A DNA stretch of 64,000 bases. Source: Bacillus sp. S/N-304-OC-R1 (lineage in GTDB: Bacteria; Bacillota; Bacilli; Bacillales; Cytobacillaceae). The stretch lies in the NCBI RefSeq assembly GCF_019749375.1, contig NZ_JACWFE010000013.1, positions 303,217-367,216 of the forward strand. The letters are read 5' to 3'. The position numbers and the translations under genes were made by a program. How positions within the stretch are numbered: the first letter of the stretch is position 1; each line of letters begins with the position of its first letter. Below the pieces are notes generated by a model. The model did no database searches and had not been told where the DNA came from. It was given only the letters and a program-made list of their open reading frames with translations. Shown piece after piece: positions 18,001 to 26,984 of this stretch.

Positions 18001-18777
18001 ATGATCATTACTACAGCTGGCCGAACAAACGAAGAAATGATTGAGCGAGCGTTAAAAATATCGGAAGAATTAAGCATTGAATATATAGAAAGAAAAAAAC
18101 GTTCTGTCTTAGCTATTCAGGAGCTTAAAAAAGATGATTGTATCGTCGTCGGCAAAGAAAGACTGGAGCTCTACCCGATAGGAGAAAAAGAGCCATTCTT
18201 CTTTCATCCCAATTCGGCGATGTTCAGAGTGAAAAGGTTAATAAATGGTGAACGCGATCCATTTATTGAAGCGGCTAATTTATCCAAGGGAAAAACCATT
18301 CTTGATTGCACTTTAGGGCTAGCCTCAGATAGCATTGTTGCCAGCTTTGTCACCGCGGCTGAAGGTCGTGTTACAGGGATAGAGGGAAACCAATATTTAG
18401 CTTACTTAGTGAAAAATGGTCTGCAATCTTGGGAGTCTGGTATTTCGGAAATGAATCAAGCTATGAGAAAAATTGAAGTCATTGGCGGCCGTTCGCTTCA
18501 TTTCCTAGAGACACTTCCCGATAGTAGCTATGATATCGTCTATTTTGATCCGATGTTTGAAGAGCGGATCCTGGAATCCGATGGGATTAAAGCACTGAGC
18601 AGATTTGCCGTTTATGAAGATATATCGAACAAATTAATAGACGAGGCTTTAAGGGTTGCGAAAGAACGAGTTCTATTAAAAGATCATTTTCGAAGCTCGA
18701 GATTCGATAAATATAATTTTGAAGTATCCATAAGAAAAACTTCAAAATTTCATTTCGGGGTTCTTAAAAAGAAATAG
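18001..18777 (+). CDS. ypiP: Class I SAM-dependent methyltransferase (YpiP-like)
   Basis: A 258-residue protein with a Rossmann methyltransferase core: TILDCTLGLASDS (motif I variant), an acidic ribose ligand in VTGIEGNQYL, and the catalytic-type motif DIVYFDPMFEE (motif IV, DPMF), as in RsmJ/YhiQ-type rRNA and N6-adenine methyltransferases. The substrate is probably a nucleic acid base, by motif only. ATG 18001 follows AAAGGTGAATTC; an upstream ATG at 17956 is inside the repeat element and is rejected. YpiP lies next to yphP in B. subtilis too. Confidence 0.82.
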   Translation: MIITTAGRTNEEMIERALKISEELSIEYIERKKRSVLAIQELKKDDCIVVGKERLELYPIGEKEPFFFHPNSAMFRVKRLINGERDPFIEAANLSKGKTILDCTLGLASDSIVASFVTAAEGRVTGIEGNQYLAYLVKNGLQSWESGISEMNQAMRKIEVIGGRSLHFLETLPDSSYDIVYFDPMFEERILESDGIKALSRFAVYEDISNKLIDEALRVAKERVLLKDHFRSSRFDKYNFEVSIRKTSKFHFGVLKKK

Positions 18778-18816
18778 AAAAAACGGGAAAGGAGGCTATC
18801 TCCATTCCCGTTTTTC
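18778..18816. terminator. Bidirectional terminator
   Basis: AAAAAACGGGAA ... TTCCCGTTTTT with an inner GGAG/CTCC extension. It serves the methyltransferase gene and the small minus-strand gene. Confidence 0.88.
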
Positions 18817-18893
18817 TAATCGGCGACTGCTAAATAAACGAAATAAGCGAGCAATAGGAAGGTAACAATGGTAGTAACGATTGTCCAATCCAC
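18816..18893 (-). CDS. 25-residue single-span membrane peptide
   Basis: A short reading frame: start GTG 18893, seven bases after AAAGGGG, reading VDWTIVTTIVTF then LLLAYFVYLAVAD. One membrane segment fills nearly the entire peptide. The ribosome site, correct spacing, hydrophobic consistency and a terminator directly after the stop support expression. I do not recognise a family; small holin- or regulator-like membrane peptides look like this. The remaining bases 18894-19099 hold only the promoter regions of the two divergent genes. Confidence 0.5.
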   Translation of the reverse strand: MDWTIVTTIVTFLLLAYFVYLAVAD

Positions 18894-19099
18894 AGATAAA
18901 TCCCCTTTCAGAGTTTTTACTTTAAAATATATGGACTTTTCCCTATACTATTCCCATAAAAGCTACAATCTAACCTAAGAAATGGTAACATTATCTTTTA
19001 TATTTATTTTTCTAAAAAGTGAAACCATTTTTCCTTTTGACCGTAAAAGAAAGTATAATAGAATCATAGTCGAGATACAGTAGATAGAGAGGGAACAAA

Positions 19100-20281
19100 A
19101 TGAAATTTTCAATGGCAGATAGAATGAAATCTTTTCAGGAAAGTATCTTTTCTGAATTAGCTTACTATAAGAAATTAAAACTGGCAAAAGGGGAAGAAAT
19201 GGTTGACTTGAGTGTTGGCAGTCCAGATACAGCCCCCCCTGCCATTGTGACCGGAACAATTTCTGAATTGGCAAAAAAACCGCAATCATATGGATATTCC
19301 ATGAAGGGGACAGATGAATTTCACGAGGCAGTAAGTGTATATTATAATCGAAATTTTGGAGTTAATCTGGAGCCTAAAACTGAAGTTTCTCTTTTAATGG
19401 GTTCTCAGGATGGTTTAGTTCACTTTCCGATGGTTCTGTGTAACCCGGGTGATTATGTACTAGTGCCAGATCCAGGCTATACTGCATATGAAACTGGAGT
19501 AAGCATGGCAGGAGCTAAAATGTATCCGATGCCTTTAAAAAAGGAAAAAGGATTTCTTCCTGATTTTACTGAAATACCGGAAGAAATTAGTGAAAAAGCA
19601 AAATTAATGATTTTGAATTTTCCAGGTAATCCAGTTCCTGCTATGGGAAATAAGGATTTTTTCGAGGCTGCTATTGAGTATGCAAAGAAATATGAAATTG
19701 TTATTCTCCATGATTTCGCCTATTCTGAACTTTATTACGATGAAAAACCAATCAGCTTTCTTTCAGTACAAGGAGCAAAGGAAGTTGGCATCGAGATGAA
19801 TTCATTATCTAAAAGCTTTAATATGGCAGGCTGTCGAATTGCTTATGCAGCAGGTAATCATGAAATAATTTCTATGCTAGCAAATTTCAAATCAAATATT
19901 GATTATGGTGTATTCTTTCCGATCCAAGCCGCTGCCGCTAACGTATTAACTGATGAATCAGATTTCTTATCTGAGCTTCGAGAAATGTATAAGAAGAGAA
20001 GAGATATACTAGTAGATGGATTACGTGAAATTGGCTGGAACGTTAGTAGTCCAAAGGCTTCCATGTTTCTTTGGGCAGAGGTCCCTTTTGCATTTACTTC
20101 TAAAGAATTTGCAATTGAGTTAATTAATCGTGCCAATGTCGTCGTTACCCCGGGAAATGCGTTCGGTTCATGGGGTGAAGGCTATGTAAGAATAGCTTTA
20201 GTGCAGACAGAAGAAATGCTTAAGAAAGCAATTCACAACATAAAGAATTCAGGGGTACTAGAAAAAGTAACTATTAAGTAG
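19100..20281 (+). CDS. PLP-dependent aminotransferase, class I/II (DapL-like)
   Basis: A 393-residue fold-type I aminotransferase. PLP-binding features are NFPGNPVPA, HDFAYSELYYD and the Schiff-base lysine in NSLSKSFNMAGCRIAYAAG; the terminal Arg is in EGYVRIALVQ. It resembles proteins annotated as LL-diaminopimelate or aspartate/alanine aminotransferases in Bacillus. Bacilli normally use the acetylated DAP route, so the true substrate is uncertain. AGAGGGAACAAA precedes ATG 19100. ypjP follows after 18 bases. Confidence 0.85.
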   Translation: MKFSMADRMKSFQESIFSELAYYKKLKLAKGEEMVDLSVGSPDTAPPAIVTGTISELAKKPQSYGYSMKGTDEFHEAVSVYYNRNFGVNLEPKTEVSLLMGSQDGLVHFPMVLCNPGDYVLVPDPGYTAYETGVSMAGAKMYPMPLKKEKGFLPDFTEIPEEISEKAKLMILNFPGNPVPAMGNKDFFEAAIEYAKKYEIVILHDFAYSELYYDEKPISFLSVQGAKEVGIEMNSLSKSFNMAGCRIAYAAGNHEIISMLANFKSNIDYGVFFPIQAAAANVLTDESDFLSELREMYKKRRDILVDGLREIGWNVSSPKASMFLWAEVPFAFTSKEFAIELINRANVVVTPGNAFGSWGEGYVRIALVQTEEMLKKAIHNIKNSGVLEKVTIK

Positions 20282-20299
20282 ATGGGAGGGTGAATAGCT

Positions 20300-20893
20300 A
20301 TGCCTAAATGGCTTCGTAAATCGTTCGTTGTTATGGTGACCATCTTGACTTTTGGTATGGTAACACCATCGCAAGCTTTCCTATATGATCATTCTAATGC
20401 AGAAAAAACGCCGAAAAATGATGCATTGGCTGAAGATAAAAATGGAATAAATCGCTCACTGATTCCCGAAAATATTGGGTATATTAGCAGAGAGGGCATT
20501 ATTAAGCAAATGCTTAGTGAAGCAGAAGCTCAAAGCTATACGAAGTTTGGGTCAAGAATTAAACCAGTGATTGAAAATGAGTTTTCTGAGGTAATCTTCC
20601 CGAATATTGAAAAGGCGATACAAAAAGTTGCTAATCAATATCCTGATGAAGAACTAGCCTTTTTATCTGTCAGTGAAAATCCTGGAAAAGGACACTCTGA
20701 GAAAATATTTAATATTAGAAATGAAAAGACGAATGAAGATATTATCCGTTTTCATGTTCGCAGGGATCAGCCGCCTCAGCAAGGCTACTGGTTTAATTTC
20801 CATTACCATACTCACCATGATCAATTTCAGGCACATCATAACCTAGGAAGTATTTATTGGGATAAAAACACTCCACCTAAATGGATGAGTTAA
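20300..20893 (+). CDS. ypjP: YpjP-like exported protein
   Basis: A 197-residue protein with an N-terminal signal-like segment (WLRKSFVVMVTILTFGMV, then TPSQAF, a possible signal peptidase site). The conserved C-terminal block contains FGSRIKPVIENEF, RFHVRRDQPPQQGYWFNFHYH and LGSIYWDKNTPPKWMS, as in B. subtilis YpjP, which lies near thyB. A His-rich segment (HYHTHHDQFQAHH) may bind metal. The function is not known. The GGGAGGGTGA ribosome site is strong. Confidence 0.85.
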   Translation: MPKWLRKSFVVMVTILTFGMVTPSQAFLYDHSNAEKTPKNDALAEDKNGINRSLIPENIGYISREGIIKQMLSEAEAQSYTKFGSRIKPVIENEFSEVIFPNIEKAIQKVANQYPDEELAFLSVSENPGKGHSEKIFNIRNEKTNEDIIRFHVRRDQPPQQGYWFNFHYHTHHDQFQAHHNLGSIYWDKNTPPKWMS

Positions 20894-20909
20894 ATAAATT
20901 GAAAACCAA

Positions 20910-20935
20910 TGAAACTTTTTTTAAAAACCAACGTA
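20910..20935 (+). promoter_or_regulatory. ECF (sigma-W type) promoter of the Ter operon
   Basis: TGAAAC (20910-20915), a 16-base spacer, CGTA (20932-20935), exactly the core of B. subtilis sigma-W promoters. The start site would fall near 20942, 28 bases before the terD ATG. B. subtilis yceC-yceI is known to be under sigma-W, sigma-M and sigma-B. Confidence 0.75.
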
Positions 20936-20969
20936 AATAATATGTACCCTATTAATCGGAGGTAGAAAT

Positions 20970-21551
20970 ATGGCAGTCAGTTTATCAAAAGGACAAAAAG
21001 TAGATTTAACTAAAACAAATCCAGGACTTGCAAAAGTAGTTGTTGGATTAGGATGGGATGTAAATAAATATGATGGTGGAAATGATTTTGACTTAGATTC
21101 TTCTGTGTTCCTCCTAGGTGACAACGGAAAAGTGCAATCTGATAGTGATTTCATTTTCTATAATAATACGACTGGTGGAAATGGCTCTGTTGTACATACA
21201 GGTGATAACCGTACAGGCGCAGGTGATGGCGATGATGAGCAGGTGAAAATTCATTTAACGAATGTTCCTGCCAATGTTCAGCGTATTGCCTTTACTATTA
21301 CTATTCATGATGGTGAAGCCCGCAATCAAAACTTTGGACAGGTTTCTAATTCTTATGTTCGAATTTTAAATGAAGACACAGGAGAAGAGCTGATTCGCTA
21401 TGATTTAGGTGAGGACTTCTCAATTGAAACAGCAATTGTTGTAGGTGAACTATACAGACATAATGGCGAATGGAAGTTTAGTGCAATTGGAAGCGGCTAT
21501 CAAGGCGGCCTTGCAGCACTTGCTAGAGATTTCGGTTTGCAGGTTGGATAA
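20970..21551 (+). CDS. TerD family stress protein (first paralogue)
   Basis: A 193-residue TerD/general stress protein 16U (YceD/YceE type). TerD domains bind Ca2+; the acidic ligand-rich motifs are [32 protein letters not shown] and the [20 protein letters not shown] region near 150. It starts at ATG 20970 after CGGAGGT and is the first gene after the ECF-type promoter. The long hairpin behind it probably limits readthrough into terC, so TerD may be made in excess. The role is cytoplasmic: resistance to tellurite and envelope or phage stress in the Ter system. Confidence 0.95.
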   Translation: MAVSLSKGQKVDLTKTNPGLAKVVVGLGWDVNKYDGGNDFDLDSSVFLLGDNGKVQSDSDFIFYNNTTGGNGSVVHTGDNRTGAGDGDDEQVKIHLTNVPANVQRIAFTITIHDGEARNQNFGQVSNSYVRILNEDTGEELIRYDLGEDFSIETAIVVGELYRHNGEWKFSAIGSGYQGGLAALARDFGLQVG

Positions 21552-21573
21552 TTGGCAGTGACAAATGTATTTG

Positions 21574-21630
21574 AAAAAGGATATGCCCGTATATTCCTTT
21601 TCCAAAAAGGAATATACCGCATATCCTTTT
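21574..21630 (+). terminator. Very long hairpin after terD
   Basis: AAAAAGGATATG - GTATATTCCTTTT - loop CC - AAAAAGGAATATAC - CATATCCTTTT: two stacked blocks giving about 24 paired bases. It ends in four T. It can act as an intrinsic terminator/attenuator between terD and terC, or protect the terD mRNA 3' end. Confidence 0.75.
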
Positions 21631-21686
21631 GTAAGATAAATTAATTACAATAAAAAACTAGATTTATTCAGGAGGAACACTCGAGA

Positions 21687-22451
21687 ATGACACTATTAGA
21701 AGGTATACTACATACCTATTCTCAATTTTTCAATTGGGAAATGTGGGTTGAGGTTTTATCAGATCCAGTAAGCTGGGGATTAATTGGAACACTAATAATT
21801 TTAGAAGGACTGTTGTCAGCTGATAATGCCCTGGTGCTTGCTGTTATGGTAAAACATCTGCCAGAGAAGCAGCGACGTAAAGCATTATTCTACGGTTTAC
21901 TTGGTGCTTATGTATTCCGTTTTATTGCAATCGGAATTGGTGTTTTCTTAATAAAACTTTGGTGGGTAAAAATATTAGGTGCCGGCTATTTAGCTTGGTT
22001 ATCAATCAAGTACTTTATCGATAAAAAGAAAGAAGCAGATGCAGACGAAGAAGATATTCAAGGAATGAACCAGAAAGGATTATTAATTAGACTCTTTGGT
22101 ACATTTTGGGGTACGGTTGTAGCGGTAGAGTTAATGGATATTGCCTTCTCTGTTGATAGTGTATTAGCGGCATTCGGGGTAAGCCAAGAGATTTGGATAT
22201 TATTATTAGGCGGTATGCTCGGCGTATTAATGATGCGTGGAATAGCTGGACTATTTCTAAAGCTTATTGACCGCGTACCAGAGCTTGAAACAGCGGCATA
22301 TGTATTAATTTTGATCATTTCTACAAAAATGCTATTAGGTGTAGCTAATATTGAAATTGATCATATTTACTTCTTTATTATTTTACTAGTTACATTTGCA
22401 GTAACTTTCATTATTCATTTTATGAATAAAAAGAAGGCTGTTGGAGAATAA
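21687..22451 (+). CDS. TerC family integral membrane protein (YceF)
   Basis: A 254-residue polytopic membrane protein with about seven spans. The two TerC signature motifs with acidic residues within membrane segments are present: GLLSADNALVLAV (Asp46) and ELMDIAFSVDSVLAAFG. TerC proteins are linked to Mn2+ export/metallation at the membrane and to tellurite resistance. AGGAGG lies 12 bases before ATG 21687. It belongs to the first Ter unit. Confidence 0.95.
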   Translation: MTLLEGILHTYSQFFNWEMWVEVLSDPVSWGLIGTLIILEGLLSADNALVLAVMVKHLPEKQRRKALFYGLLGAYVFRFIAIGIGVFLIKLWWVKILGAGYLAWLSIKYFIDKKKEADADEEDIQGMNQKGLLIRLFGTFWGTVVAVELMDIAFSVDSVLAAFGVSQEIWILLLGGMLGVLMMRGIAGLFLKLIDRVPELETAAYVLILIISTKMLLGVANIEIDHIYFFIILLVTFAVTFIIHFMNKKKAVGE

Positions 22452-22473
22452 TAGATTACTATAAAGAAATTAC

Positions 22474-22510
22474 AAAGGGAACTGACGATTGTCCGCTCCC
22501 TTTCATTTTA
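22474..22510 (+). terminator. Weak hairpin between terC and the CitE-like gene
   Basis: AAAGGGA ... TCCCTTT with a 16-base loop, followed by CATTTTACCTTTTTT. Probably only partial termination. Confidence 0.4.
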
Positions 22511-22552
22511 CCTTTTTTGTAATTGTAATTTAATTGGGAATGGAGTAATGGG

Positions 22553-23764
22553 ATGAGATTATTTTCCAACCTTAGCGACGCTAACTATAATGAAATTTTC
22601 TATAAAGAACCACAAGTATTTTCGAAGCATTCACGAAAAGACATCTTATCTTATGCACTTGGTGCTACGCTTTATATGCCGGCAACTCGGCCGAATATTC
22701 ACCAGGATTTACTATCAAAAAAACATTCCGGATTGACTTCAATGGTCATTTGCCTAGAGGATGCAATCGGTGATGATGAAGTAGATAAAGCGGAATCTAT
22801 GCTTGTTCAGGAATTAAGCAATTTAATAGAGGATATGGACAAAGGGCTTTTAGTTGAAGATGATCTTCCATTAATGTTTATTCGAATTCGGGACTATGAC
22901 CAGCTTTTACGCTTAACTGAGCAAATAGGAATTGAGCTTAATCTGTTAACTGGCATTGTTATCCCAAAGTTTTCTCCTAAAAAAGGAAAACCGATTCTAG
23001 AGAAAATTAAAGAATTAAATGACCAAGGATATCGCTTATTTGCCCTGCCAATCTTAGAAACGAAGAAAGTCATTGAGAAAGAAACAAGAATTGATGAATT
23101 AATTGCGATAAAGAACCTTGTTGACCAATATGAAGAGATGATTTTAAACATTCGTATTGGCGCAACTGATTTTTGCGGATTATATGGGATACGAAGAAAT
23201 TCAGACACAACAGTTTACGATATTGCGGTTATTCGTGATTGTATTTCAGATATCATCAATATTTTCTTGCGCTCTGATCATCCCTATGTTATTTCAGGGC
23301 CGGTTTGGGAGTATTTTTCCTCTAAGGAAAGAATGCTAAAGCCGCAGTTAAGACAGACGCCATTTCGCGAGCGGTTTGGCCAAGATGGCATCCATTTCAG
23401 ATCAGAATTAATTGATAAACAAATGGATGGGCTCATCAGGGAAATTCTGATGGATATTACAAATGGTTTAACAGGAAAAACAATTATCCATCCAACCCAT
23501 ATAATGCCTGTGCAGGCATTAAACACGATCACATATGAAGAATATTTGGATGCAAGAAGCATTATTGATAAGGCAGATGGAAAAATTGGCGTGATGAAAA
23601 GTAAATTCTCCAATAAAATGAATGAAATTAAGCCTCATTATTATTGGGCGCAAAAAATTCTATTAAAATCTGAAGTTTATGGGGTGCTAAATGAAGAATT
23701 CACATACATTGACTTACTCACCAACGAAGTTTACGCTTCCAATCCTCAACCGGTTAAGCGTTGA
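22553..23764 (+). CDS. HpcH/HpaI aldolase / citrate lyase beta-like protein (Ter biosynthetic module)
   Basis: A 403-residue CitE-like TIM barrel. Recognisable are TRPNIHQDLL, ICLEDAIGDDEV (an acidic Mg2+-binding segment), LFIRIRDYDQL-type strand and IRIGATDFCGLYGIRR. The class makes or breaks C-C bonds in acyl-CoA or ketoacid substrates. In Ter islands it is always next to the phosphoribosyltransferase and is assigned to a predicted pathway for a nucleoside-like compound (Anantharaman, Iyer and Aravind's analysis). It overlaps the next gene by 74 bases, an unusually deep overlap. Product identity inferred; chemistry unknown. Confidence 0.85.
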   Translation: MRLFSNLSDANYNEIFYKEPQVFSKHSRKDILSYALGATLYMPATRPNIHQDLLSKKHSGLTSMVICLEDAIGDDEVDKAESMLVQELSNLIEDMDKGLLVEDDLPLMFIRIRDYDQLLRLTEQIGIELNLLTGIVIPKFSPKKGKPILEKIKELNDQGYRLFALPILETKKVIEKETRIDELIAIKNLVDQYEEMILNIRIGATDFCGLYGIRRNSDTTVYDIAVIRDCISDIINIFLRSDHPYVISGPVWEYFSSKERMLKPQLRQTPFRERFGQDGIHFRSELIDKQMDGLIREILMDITNGLTGKTIIHPTHIMPVQALNTITYEEYLDARSIIDKADGKIGVMKSKFSNKMNEIKPHYYWAQKILLKSEVYGVLNEEFTYIDLLTNEVYASNPQPVKR

Positions 23765-25073
23765 AGCTGAAATTACAGAAAATCCTTATGATATATCAAT
23801 AGACGAGCTATTTATGATGGCTGCTAGAATTAATAAAAAGAGGTCCTTTCTATTTGTCAGCAAGGTTTTAGGAAAGCATATTCCGATAGAACCGAAAAAA
23901 GGGATATTAATAGGTGCAATGCTGGCAAATCGATATTCTGAAACTGTTCTTGGTGATAATACTGATATAAAGGATAAGCTTTTGTCTTCCTTTAATAACG
24001 GATCAAATGATTTTCCGGATTTTCCCTTTATTAGAGAACAAGAAAATCCGGTTATTATCGGATTTGCAGAGACTGCGACAGCTCTTGGACATGCATTTTT
24101 TCAATTTTTCCAAAGGGCAGATTTTTTTCATACAACGAGGGAACAGCTTGTCGGCATGGAGCCAGTTATTACATTTGAGGAGGAGCATTCCCATGCCACC
24201 TCTCACCGCTGCTATGTAGATGAAAAACTATTAAAGAATACACGAGAAATTATCCTTGTTGACGACGAAATGACAACTGGAAAAACGGCTATTAATATTA
24301 TTCGGTCCATACAACAAAGGTATCCAAGGGAACGGTATACAGTCGTATCGATTCTTGATTGGCGCTCAGATGAAGACCTGCATGGGTATAAATTATTAGA
24401 AAAAGAACTTAACATTACGATAAGATCAGTCAGTTTGCTTAAAGGGAAGATGAAAGCTGTGGGCTCTCCAGAAATAGAGACAGGACTAGATGAAGCTTCA
24501 TCAGACACTTCAAGCATCCAATCAGTGAATGTAATCATGCTTGACGCGATTTTTCCAGGTAAAATGACTGCGCTTCAATATTCGTCTATCTCATTAAAAG
24601 GTAAAATCAAGACAGTTTCTTATGTAAAAGAAACGGGCAGATTTGGTTTGAATTCATCAACAAATAAGACTTGGAATGAAACGATGAAGGATATAGGCAA
24701 TTATTTAAAGGAACATAGAATAGGTGAAAATACATTGTGTCTAGGAACTGGCGAGTTTATGTACATGCCAATGAAGATCGCCTCCATTATGGGTGAGGGA
24801 GTAAAGTATCAGTCAACAACAAGGAGTCCTATTTACGTTGAAAATCGTGTCTCCTATGGAGCTGCATATGGCCTATCGTTCCCTAACCCGGAAGATTGGC
24901 AAATCAATCAGTTTGTTTATAATATTCCGCCCGAAGAATATGATGATCTGTTTATCTTTTTTGAAAGAGCAGTGTCTGATGAAGAATTGCAGCCATTCCT
25001 TCATGAGTTAAAAAAGACAAGTATTAAAAAAATAAATGTCGTTTTCTTTAATGGAGGTGCACGTGATGAATAA
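23691..25073 (+). CDS. Phosphoribosyltransferase with TRSP domain (Ter biosynthetic module)
   Basis: A 460-residue protein. The N-terminal ~230 residues form an orotate-PRTase-like domain; the PRPP-binding loop is EIILVDDEMTTGKTA near residue 190. The C-terminal part is the TRSP domain, named after its motif, seen here as STTRSPIYVENRV. The predicted reaction joins ribose-5-phosphate from PRPP to an unknown base-like acceptor. The start ATG 23691 lies inside the CitE-like gene, after GGGGTG; B domain order and context match the Ter systems. Confidence 0.88.
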   Translation: MKNSHTLTYSPTKFTLPILNRLSVEAEITENPYDISIDELFMMAARINKKRSFLFVSKVLGKHIPIEPKKGILIGAMLANRYSETVLGDNTDIKDKLLSSFNNGSNDFPDFPFIREQENPVIIGFAETATALGHAFFQFFQRADFFHTTREQLVGMEPVITFEEEHSHATSHRCYVDEKLLKNTREIILVDDEMTTGKTAINIIRSIQQRYPRERYTVVSILDWRSDEDLHGYKLLEKELNITIRSVSLLKGKMKAVGSPEIETGLDEASSDTSSIQSVNVIMLDAIFPGKMTALQYSSISLKGKIKTVSYVKETGRFGLNSSTNKTWNETMKDIGNYLKEHRIGENTLCLGTGEFMYMPMKIASIMGEGVKYQSTTRSPIYVENRVSYGAAYGLSFPNPEDWQINQFVYNIPPEEYDDLFIFFERAVSDEELQPFLHELKKTSIKKINVVFFNGGARDE

Positions 25074-26181
25074 GCAAATAGACAATGCAGTAAAATTTGG
25101 GTCATATGATGAAAAAGATGTTATTTTTCTATTAAAGAATTTAAGCGGATATTTATTAGAAGGTTCAGTTGATCATCGGGAAATGCAAATCCAGCAAGGA
25201 CAGCATTACAGTGAAACTCTGCCGATTGAATACCAGCCGCCAGCTCCTTATATGGAATTATTCCGAGAAACGCTATTGGAGTATAAGCAAAAAGTAGCGT
25301 TATGTACGGGGATTGTAGCCGAACAAATTTACAAATTAAAAGGTGAAAATACAGTTCTCGTTTCATTAGCGCGTGCAGGTACACCAATTGGCATACTAAT
25401 CAAGCGTTATATTAAGGAAAGGTATCATATTGAATTGCCACACTATAGCATTTCGATTATCCGTGACCGCGGATTAGATGAAAACGCGATTAAATATATT
25501 TTAAAGAAACATCCCGATAAACAAATCCAATTTATTGATGGCTGGACTGGAAAAGGAGCTATCTCCATAGAACTAACAAAAGCCTGTAATGATTTTTTCG
25601 AGAAGTACGGTGTACTGCTTGACGATACACTTGCAGTTGTTGCAGATCCTGGTCACTGTACAACTCTTTATGGCACAAGAGAAGATTTTTTGATACCCAG
25701 TGCATGCTTAAATTCAACTGTATCCGGCTTGGTTAGCCGTACCGTACTAAATAAAGACCTAATAGGACCGGATGATTTTCACGGAGCTAAATATTATAAA
25801 GAATTAACAGATTTCGATGTTTCTAATGATTATTTAAATGTTATTACGGATGAGTTTGCTTATATTTTTGATGAAGCAGCGAAAAAAGCACAAAATCTGC
25901 TTCTTGACCACGACAAAGTTACGTTTCAAGGTATGCAAGATGTACTAAAAATGAAAGAAGAATTCAATATTGAGCATACAAATTATATTAAGCCCGGTGT
26001 CGGGGAAACGACAAGGGTGTTATTAAGAAGAATCCCATGGAAAATTCTAATGAAGGACATAGAAAGTCCGTATGTTAGACATATATTATTGCTGGCAAAA
26101 GAAAGAAATGTTGAAGTAGTTCATTATCCGGATATGAGCTATACTTGCTGCGGATTAATCAAAAAGGTAGGAAAGATTTAA
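25066..26181 (+). CDS. StiP family protein (PRTase-like 'cysteine protease StiP') with C-terminal Pelota-type domain
   Basis: A 371-residue protein. The N-terminal two thirds are PRTase-fold-like (VSLARAGTPIGILIKRY, IQFIDGWTGKGAIS as PRPP-loop equivalent, VVADPGHCTTLYGTREDFLIPSACLNS when read in order). The C-terminal ~75 residues match the Pelota RNA-binding domain found in these clusters (VGETTRVLLRRIPWK ... VVHYPDMSYTCCGLI). The 'protease' name comes from annotation practice; sequence looks like a second phosphoribosyltransferase. ATG 25066 follows GGAGGTGCACGTG; ATG 25036 would lack a ribosome site. It overlaps both neighbours. Confidence 0.85.
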   Translation: MNKQIDNAVKFGSYDEKDVIFLLKNLSGYLLEGSVDHREMQIQQGQHYSETLPIEYQPPAPYMELFRETLLEYKQKVALCTGIVAEQIYKLKGENTVLVSLARAGTPIGILIKRYIKERYHIELPHYSISIIRDRGLDENAIKYILKKHPDKQIQFIDGWTGKGAISIELTKACNDFFEKYGVLLDDTLAVVADPGHCTTLYGTREDFLIPSACLNSTVSGLVSRTVLNKDLIGPDDFHGAKYYKELTDFDVSNDYLNVITDEFAYIFDEAAKKAQNLLLDHDKVTFQGMQDVLKMKEEFNIEHTNYIKPGVGETTRVLLRRIPWKILMKDIESPYVRHILLLAKERNVEVVHYPDMSYTCCGLIKKVGKI

Positions 26182-26984
26182 TGGAAATGTTTGCGTCAGA
26201 CTTGGACCGGACACTTATTTATTCAGATCGTGCTCTAGCAGATTTTAATGAAACGGGAAAAGATAACCTGATGAGTGCTGAGTTTAAAGATGGGCGGGAA
26301 GTTGCTCACATGACTAGAAAGGCAGCAGAAACTCTACGGCAACTTGCAGAAAACATGCTGTTTGTTCCTGTGACAACAAGAACGTTTGCTCAATTCAATC
26401 GTGTATCACTCATATCACAATCTATTCCCTTAACTTATGCAGTTACTTCAAATGGAGCAAATATTATTTATAAAGGGCGTCCACTTGATGAGTGGACACA
26501 TTTAGTTCATGATCGGTTACACCGAGAGTGTATGGACATTGAAGAATTAACAGAGAAAATAAGTGGTGTAAATATTAATGGCGTTATCAAAAACGCAGAA
26601 AATCTATTTTTCTATTATATTCTTGAAGAAATGCTAAGTGAAGACACGATTCATTTTGTAAAGAACATAGCGATTGAGTCTGGCTGGAGAATATCTATTC
26701 AAGGGAGAAAGCTTTATTTTATGCCAAACCCAATCTGTAAAGGAGAAGCTGTAAAGTTTATTAAGCAACGAGAGAATATATCATCTGTTTACGGTGCGGG
26801 AGATTCTATACTAGATCATGATTTCCTAAAAGAATGTGATTTTTCAATCGTTCCATCTCATGGGGAATTAGCCAATGAGAACACAGAGGGTTTTTCGTAT
26901 ACGTATACAAAAAATAGGGGTGTAATGGCTGGGGAAGAAATATTACTTGAAATAGCAAAGAAATGTTTATTTATGCATATCTAA
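26181..26984 (+). CDS. HAD-superfamily phosphatase of the Ter module
   Basis: A 267-residue haloacid-dehalogenase-fold hydrolase. The nucleophile motif is SDLDRTLIYSD with Asp7 and Asp9; motif II is VPVTTRT, and motif III/IV include VYGAGDSILDHDFL. It probably dephosphorylates the intermediate made by the PRTases. ATG 26181 shares its A with the StiP stop (TAATG). It is the last gene of the first Ter unit and converges on the next gene with a four-base overlap. Confidence 0.88.
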   Translation: MEMFASDLDRTLIYSDRALADFNETGKDNLMSAEFKDGREVAHMTRKAAETLRQLAENMLFVPVTTRTFAQFNRVSLISQSIPLTYAVTSNGANIIYKGRPLDEWTHLVHDRLHRECMDIEELTEKISGVNINGVIKNAENLFFYYILEEMLSEDTIHFVKNIAIESGWRISIQGRKLYFMPNPICKGEAVKFIKQRENISSVYGAGDSILDHDFLKECDFSIVPSHGELANENTEGFSYTYTKNRGVMAGEEILLEIAKKCLFMHI

